The position numbers and the translations under genes are program-made. A stretch of 46,885 nt of DNA from Fenollaria massiliensis (lineage in GTDB: Bacteria > Bacillota > Clostridia > Tissierellales > Peptoniphilaceae), in contig NZ_HG326230.1 of assembly GCF_000312505.2 (NCBI RefSeq), positions 1 to 46,885 of the forward strand, read 5' to 3'. This document shows positions 42,329-46,885 of the stretch, piece after piece. Position 1 is the stretch's first letter, and the number at the start of each line of letters is the position of its first letter. The notes below the pieces were generated by a model, which worked only from the letters and a program-made list of their open reading frames with translations, did not search any database and was not told where the DNA came from.

Positions 42329-43014
42329 TGAATATATTAGAATTAAAAGATATCTCAAAGATATACGGAGATTTAAAGGCACTAGATAAAATAAACTTAA
42401 ATGTGGAAAAAGGCGAATGGGTTTCAATCATGGGTCCATCAGGTAGCGGTAAAACAACAATGATGAACATCATCGGCTGTATGGATAAGCCTTCTATAGG
42501 TGAAGTTTTACTTGAAGGAATTGATGTTTCAAAATTAAATCAAAAGGAATTAACCGAGATTAGAAGAGATAAGATTGGACTAATTTTTCAACAATTCCAC
42601 TTGGTAAACTATTTAACTGCCTTAGAAAATGTTATGATGGCCCAATACTATCACTCAATGGTAGATAAGGAAGAAGCCTTACAAGCCCTTGAAAGCGTTG
42701 GATTAAAAGATAGGCACAATCACTTACCTAATCAGCTTTCAGGTGGTGAACAACAACGTGTTTGTATCGCCCGTGCTCTCATCAACCATCCTTCACTCAT
42801 CTTAGCAGACGAGCCGACAGGAAATTTGGACGAAAAGAATGAAATGCTTGTTTTGGATATTTTAGAAAGACTTCATAACAGCGGATCAACAATTGTAGTT
42901 GTTACCCACGACCAAGAGGTTGGTGTTGAGGCAGAAAGAATCGTTTTTCTAGAGCATGGAAGAATTGCTAGAGAAGAAAAACAAAAAAGACAAAGACCAA
43001 TTTTGGAGGTTTAA
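42328..43014 (+). CDS. LolD/MacB-type ABC ATPase, first
   Basis: 228 residues. Walker [11 protein letters not shown]-loop FQQFHLV, signature LSGGEQQR, Walker B LILADEP followed by TGNLDEKN, and H-loop THDQEV. The TGNLD after Walker B is characteristic of the LolD/MacB/FtsE group. It energises the two permeases encoded before it. Confidence 0.93.
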   Translation: MNILELKDISKIYGDLKALDKINLNVEKGEWVSIMGPSGSGKTTMMNIIGCMDKPSIGEVLLEGIDVSKLNQKELTEIRRDKIGLIFQQFHLVNYLTALENVMMAQYYHSMVDKEEALQALESVGLKDRHNHLPNQLSGGEQQRVCIARALINHPSLILADEPTGNLDEKNEMLVLDILERLHNSGSTIVVVTHDQEVGVEAERIVFLEHGRIAREEKQKRQRPILEV

Positions 43015-43015
43015 T

Positions 43016-43459
43016 ATGAAAAAGATTTTATTATTACTATTGGCGCTTAGTTTAATGTTGACAGCATGCGCCAAGAAGCCTGACGATGCTCGTGCTGATG
43101 GCTCAGGTAGTGATGCATATAAAGATGGCACATACCACGGAGAAAGTCAAGCTGATGAATGGGGCGGCAAGGTTACAACAGATATTACCATCAAGGATGG
43201 AAAAATTGTTGAAGCAAATTTAAAAAACTTGCTAGCTGATGGAAGTGAAAAAGACGAAAACTATGGAAAGGCCAAAGAAGGCGCAACAAACCAAGGCCTT
43301 TACAAGATTGCACAAGAAGCAGTTAAAAATTCGAAGGAATATCCAAAGCTTTTAATTGAAAAAGGTAAGATCGAAGATGTCGAAGCTATCTCTGGTGCGA
43401 CTGTTACATTTAAATCTTTCACAGAAGCTGTAAATGATGCATTGAAGGATGCAAAATAA
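43016..43459 (+). CDS. FMN-binding (flavinylated) lipoprotein
   Basis: 147 residues. The lipobox is LTAC (Cys18), then a single FMN_bind domain of the RnfG/NqrC type. The flavin attachment motif SGAT is at 126-129 (Thr129 being the predicted FMN-linked residue), preceded by DVEAI. It would carry electrons on the outer face of the membrane, after modification by an ApbE flavin transferase not found in this window. The ATG at 43016 has TGGAGG and begins two bases after the ATPase stop. Confidence 0.9.
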   Translation: MKKILLLLLALSLMLTACAKKPDDARADGSGSDAYKDGTYHGESQADEWGGKVTTDITIKDGKIVEANLKNLLADGSEKDENYGKAKEGATNQGLYKIAQEAVKNSKEYPKLLIEKGKIEDVEAISGATVTFKSFTEAVNDALKDAK

Positions 43460-43488
43460 AATCTATTAAAAAAACCAGGAGGTCAATT

Positions 43489-43908
43489 ATGAATAAAAAT
43501 AAAATTTTTGGAATTCTATTTATAATATTTGGCGTATTAATTTTCTTAACACCAGGTACACTTGCTCCGGTATGCCCAGCAATGCCAGATGGAAAATTTA
43601 TGAAATGTCATTGGATGGGACAAGCTATTAAAGGCATTGGTGGAGTCATGACTGTTCTAGGCCTTATTTATACAGCTATTAAATCTAAGAAGCAAATGTT
43701 TTTTACCCTAGCCATATCTAATGTATTAGTTGGTATTTATGCAATATTATTACCTGCAAAATTAATTGGCGGCTGCATGAAACCTGAAATGGCTTGTAGA
43801 GCAAAAACTATGCCTATGATTTATATTTTAGTGGGAGTTTATATTCTTATTAGCATTGTTGCTATAATTTTAAATAGGCCTTGCAATGAATCTAATCAAT
43901 GTAAATAA
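43489..43908 (+). CDS. DUF4418 membrane protein
   Basis: 139 residues with four helices. Conserved Cys near the membrane face: PVCPAM, FMKCHWMGQA, GGCMKPEMACRA and a terminal PCNESNQCK. The MKCH motif and Cys spacing match DUF4418. The Cys and His residues suggest metal or redox binding, which is inference. It overlaps the following ATPase gene by 23 bases. Confidence 0.85.
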   Translation: MNKNKIFGILFIIFGVLIFLTPGTLAPVCPAMPDGKFMKCHWMGQAIKGIGGVMTVLGLIYTAIKSKKQMFFTLAISNVLVGIYAILLPAKLIGGCMKPEMACRAKTMPMIYILVGVYILISIVAIILNRPCNESNQCK

Positions 43909-44560
43909 TCTATCCAAATCATTTAGACGTGGTGAGAGGGATTTTTTTGCAATTGATAATGTAAGTTTTGATGTTAACGAAAAAGATTTTATAAATATTA
44001 TTGGTAAGAGTGGAAGCGGAAAAACAACGCTTCTTACTCTTTTATCTGCAATTATTGAACCAACATCTGGAGATATCTTTGTGGAAGGAAAAAATCTATC
44101 TAAGATGGATGATGAAGAAAAAAGTGGATATAGGAATGAATTTATAGGTTATGTTCCTCAATCACTTGGAACTTTACCAACCCTAAATGTACTTGACAAT
44201 GTAAGGCTTCCTTACTTTTTTAAAAAACGCGAGGGAAATGGAATCGAAAGAGCTAGAATGCTTTTAGATATGTGCGGCATTTTAGATTTGGAAAATGATT
44301 TTTGCAAAAATTTATCAGGTGGCGAATTAAAAAGGGTTTTAATCGCAAGGGCTCTCATGAACGAACCCAAAATTTTAATTGCAGATGAACCAACTTCTGA
44401 TTTGGACTCAAAAACTACAATTGAAATTATGAATATGCTAAAAGAAATTAATGAAAAAGGCACAACTATCATTATAGTAACCCATGACAATGATTTATTG
44501 AAATATGGGTCTCGCCTTCTTGAAATGACAGACGGTAAATTAAATGAGGTGAGCATATGA
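43886..44560 (+). CDS. LolD/MacB-type ABC ATPase, second
   Basis: 224 residues. Walker A GKSGSGKTT, Q-loop VPQSLGT, signature LSGGELKR, Walker B ILIADEP with TSDLDSKT, and H-loop THDNDL. The start lies inside the DUF4418 gene with only a weak ribosome site, so it relies on translational coupling. Its stop overlaps the last permease by four bases. Confidence 0.9.
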   Translation: MNLINVNNLSKSFRRGERDFFAIDNVSFDVNEKDFINIIGKSGSGKTTLLTLLSAIIEPTSGDIFVEGKNLSKMDDEEKSGYRNEFIGYVPQSLGTLPTLNVLDNVRLPYFFKKREGNGIERARMLLDMCGILDLENDFCKNLSGGELKRVLIARALMNEPKILIADEPTSDLDSKTTIEIMNMLKEINEKGTTIIIVTHDNDLLKYGSRLLEMTDGKLNEVSI

Positions 44561-45759
44561 GATTAGATTCTAAACAAATTGCCTTTAAAAATATTCAAAA
44601 CAAAAGCGTAAGAAGTGCTTTGCTAATAATCTTAACAGCAATTTTAACCCTTGTTTTATTTTTGTCAAGCTTTTTGATTTTGTCACTTAGAAATGGAATG
44701 AGCTCACTTGCCAATCGTATGGGCGCAGATATTATCGTTGTACCTGAGGGATATGATTCAAAAATTAGAGGCGCAATACTTCGCGGCGAACCAAACACTT
44801 TCTTTTTAGATAAATCAGTTGTTGAAAAAATCAGAACAATCGATGGCGTTGAAATTGCAAGCCCTCAATTATTTATTGCTACTCTTTCAGCTGGTTGCTG
44901 CTCATTTCCAATACAAGTTATTGGTTTTGATTCGGATACAGATTTTGTAGTAAAACCTTGGCTAGAGACTCAAGCAAAACTTCCTTTAGGAAAAGGAGAA
45001 ATTTTGGTTGGTAACAATATTGTTGGCGATATGCACAAACACGTTAAATTTTTCAACCAAGAATTTATTATAAGAGGTAGACTTGCAAAAACAGGCATGG
45101 GCTTTGACAATACTGTTTTTGTAAATTTTGATGAAGCTAGAAGACTTGCCAAGGAATACGAAAAAATCCTTAAGCTTGAAGACAAGGACCATGAAAATAT
45201 GATTTCATGTGTAATGATTAAGCTTAAAAAAAGCGTTGATCCTGTTGAAATTCAAAATAAAATTAGGAGTGAATTTAAGGGCGAGGGCGTTTATCCACTA
45301 CTTTCACAATCAATGATGAACGAGGTCAGCACATCAACTCAAGATATGATTAAATATGTTTATATTTTAATCGCTCTAGTATGGCTCTTGGTCTTCCTTG
45401 TACTAACACTAGTTTATTCAATTACAATCAAAGAACGTAAGAGAGAATTTGCTACACTAAGAATTTTAGGAGCAAGCAAAAAACATTTGAGAAGAATTAT
45501 TTTGTGGGAAATATTTACCATAAATCTTGCAGGATCTGCATGCGGAAGTGCACTTGGCTTGGTTATTTCAATTTTATTTGGAACTTGGTTTAGTCTAAGC
45601 TTTAAAATGCCTTTCCTTGCGCCAAAAGTTTTAACACTTGCAATAATATTTATTGCTGTATTTGCAATTGGCACAGTGATGGGACCACTTTCATCACTTA
45701 GCGCAATTAAAAAGATGAATGAAGAAGAACTGGGACTTTTATTAAGGCAAAACGATTAA
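44557..45759 (+). CDS. FtsX/MacB-type ABC permease, third
   Basis: 400 residues. N-terminal helix (about 20-45), MacB_PCD domain starting RMGADIIVVPEGYDSK, then three helices with IKERKREFATLRILGASKKH. One permease with one ATPase suggests a homodimer. The Cys pair in SAGCCSFPIQ within the outer domain is unusual. A strong terminator follows. Confidence 0.9.
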   Translation: MRLDSKQIAFKNIQNKSVRSALLIILTAILTLVLFLSSFLILSLRNGMSSLANRMGADIIVVPEGYDSKIRGAILRGEPNTFFLDKSVVEKIRTIDGVEIASPQLFIATLSAGCCSFPIQVIGFDSDTDFVVKPWLETQAKLPLGKGEILVGNNIVGDMHKHVKFFNQEFIIRGRLAKTGMGFDNTVFVNFDEARRLAKEYEKILKLEDKDHENMISCVMIKLKKSVDPVEIQNKIRSEFKGEGVYPLLSQSMMNEVSTSTQDMIKYVYILIALVWLLVFLVLTLVYSITIKERKREFATLRILGASKKHLRRIILWEIFTINLAGSACGSALGLVISILFGTWFSLSFKMPFLAPKVLTLAIIFIAVFAIGTVMGPLSSLSAIKKMNEEELGLLLRQND

Positions 45760-45793
45760 TATGTAATTTTAGATGTAAAATATTTATTGAATA

Positions 45794-45832
45794 ATATCTA
45801 TGGGGGAGCAAAAACCTCCATAGATATTTTTG
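45794..45832 (+). terminator. rho-independent terminator of the iron operon
   Basis: A 13-bp stem opening ATATCTATGG, with one G-U pair, and T5. Confidence 0.9.
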
Positions 45833-45907
45833 TATGAAAATTTGTCAAAAAAAGCTCAAGATATGTCTTTGCAAAAAGAAAAAATTACTATTTAATTTAT
45901 CTTGCTA

Positions 45908-45937
45908 TTGACTAAGGATTTTATCTTGTGATATAAT
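45908..45937 (+). promoter_or_regulatory. promoter of the YitT-family gene
   Basis: TTGACT and extended -10 TGATATAAT with an 18-bp spacer. Confidence 0.8.
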
Positions 45938-45968
45938 TATGTAGATCTTTACATAGGGGGTAATCTTA

Positions 45969-46856
45969 TTGGCTAAACTAATTAAAAAGAAATTCACAAA
46001 AGAAGAGATCACTAAGATGGTCAAAGAGTACATATTAATATTATTTGGTGCTTTCATAGTCGCAGCGGGCATGTTTTTCTTCTTCAATCCGGCTCATTTA
46101 TCAGTTGGCGGTGCCAATGGTCTAGCGGTAGTGCTTAATCATTATCTAGCAATAGGAGTAGGTAATTGGATGTACGTGATAAACATAGGACTGTTTATAC
46201 TAGCATTTTTAACTATCGGCTCACAATTTGGAGTTAAAACAATCATTGCATCGCTACTTACATCAGGCTTTTTCGATGTGCTTGAAAAACTAATTCCGCA
46301 CTTCCAACCATTGACAGGAGATACCTTTGTTGAGCTATTCTTCGGCGTTTTTGTAACAGCGCTTGGCATGGCGATAGTATTTAATCAAGGTGCATCAACT
46401 GGTGGTACAGACATAATTGCTAAGATACTAAATAAATTTATCGGTATTGATTTAGGAAAAGGCGTTTTAATCTCAGACGTAGTAATCACACTTCTTGCAG
46501 GAAGCGCATTTGGAGCAAGAATCGGTATTTATTCATTATTCGGGGTAATTGTTAATGGATTCTTGATTGACTTTGTCATTGAAGGCATGAACATGAATAA
46601 AGAAGTCAAAATCATTGCCGAAGACACAAAACCTATAGAAGAATTCATAATAAAAGAGCTAGATAGAGGCGCAACCATTTACAAAGCTTACGGCATGTAC
46701 ACTAAGGAGCCAAAAGACATTATCATGGTTTTACTTGACAGAAAAGACTTCCTTAGACTTAAAAACTTCTTGAGAGATCTTGATCAAAAGACTTTCATTT
46801 CAGTTTCAAACGCATCAGAAGTTTTGGGATATGGATTTAAAAATTTAAAAGACTGA
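45969..46856 (+). CDS. YitT family membrane protein (DUF161 and DUF2179)
   Basis: 295 residues. Five to six helices of the YitT membrane domain (about 20-205), with FFFFNPAHLSVGGANGLAVVL and NQGASTGGTDIIAKILNKF. A soluble DUF2179 domain (about 215-290) follows, with DRGATIYKAYGMYT typical of that domain. Function is not settled. The TTG start is supported by AGGGGG eight bases upstream, and it gives the expected N terminus. Confidence 0.9.
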   Translation: MAKLIKKKFTKEEITKMVKEYILILFGAFIVAAGMFFFFNPAHLSVGGANGLAVVLNHYLAIGVGNWMYVINIGLFILAFLTIGSQFGVKTIIASLLTSGFFDVLEKLIPHFQPLTGDTFVELFFGVFVTALGMAIVFNQGASTGGTDIIAKILNKFIGIDLGKGVLISDVVITLLAGSAFGARIGIYSLFGVIVNGFLIDFVIEGMNMNKEVKIIAEDTKPIEEFIIKELDRGATIYKAYGMYTKEPKDIIMVLLDRKDFLRLKNFLRDLDQKTFISVSNASEVLGYGFKNLKD

Positions 46857-46885
46857 TATATTAAAAGCTTTCCATTTTGATGTGT

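Noticed and set aside
1-46885. CRISPR array, transposase, integrase or phage genes
   Set aside because: None seen; the repeats present are two- or three-copy dispersed elements without spacers.

Overview
This is a low-GC Gram-positive type chromosome segment, most likely from an anaerobic member of the Clostridia/Tissierellia (Peptoniphilaceae-like). The support is indirect: strong A+T bias with AGA/ATA/TTA codons, consensus sigma-A promoters (TTGACA-17-TATAAT), AGGAGG ribosome sites, many rho-independent terminators, SpII lipoproteins with no outer-membrane genes, and families common in that group (DUF1836-DegV, S-box-controlled metNIQ, DUF4418, YitT). No rRNA, CRISPR array, phage or transposase gene is visible. 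I cannot name the species.

Layout. 1-2.5 kb: eight tRNA genes (Arg, Gln, Ser, Ser, Met, Trp, then Ser and Arg) enclosing a CitG-CitX fusion and tadA, whose transcript looks leaderless. 2.5-8.2 kb: cell-envelope genes (M23/G5 peptidase, alpha/beta-hydrolase lipoprotein), a small membrane protein, an orphan peptide/nickel-type binding lipoprotein and a GTPase with a DUF697-like tail. 8.2-12.1 kb: SLC13/ArsB-NhaD-type transporter (minus strand), MnmH tRNA selenouridine synthase with an odd Walker A motif, and the DUF1836-DegV pair.

12.2-17.5 kb is a more A+T-rich, decaying accessory block. It has lipoproteins including a tandem pair, a frameshifted BlaI-type repressor beside an intact BlaR1-type M56 peptidase, a multiply broken secreted protein, and repeats shared between its two ends. 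17.6-22.4 kb is the purine operon purC-purF-purB-purA. 22.4-27.0 kb holds an ABC exporter between two copies of a terminator-promoter cassette. In the second copy the promoter spacer carries ten consecutive G, a candidate phase-variation switch for a coiled-coil lipoprotein that has a paralogue further on.

27.0-29.9 kb is a methionine transporter (metNIQ) behind a SAM-I riboswitch, with a CRP/FNR-like palindrome at about -41.5. 30-36.4 kb is one long, tightly packed gene set: glmS, galU, a HAD phosphatase and a phosphonate-type ABC transporter whose permease is a two-domain fusion with a probable 3' frameshift. 36.5-45.8 kb is the most interesting part. It is a ten-gene operon behind tandem TTAG-N6-CTAA operators: FTR1 iron permease, P19-type iron lipoprotein, DUF2318 membrane protein, two FtsX-like permeases and an ATPase, an FMN-binding lipoprotein, DUF4418, and a second ATPase-permease pair. 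It looks like a metal-repressed, redox-coupled iron acquisition system. A YitT-family membrane protein closes the window.
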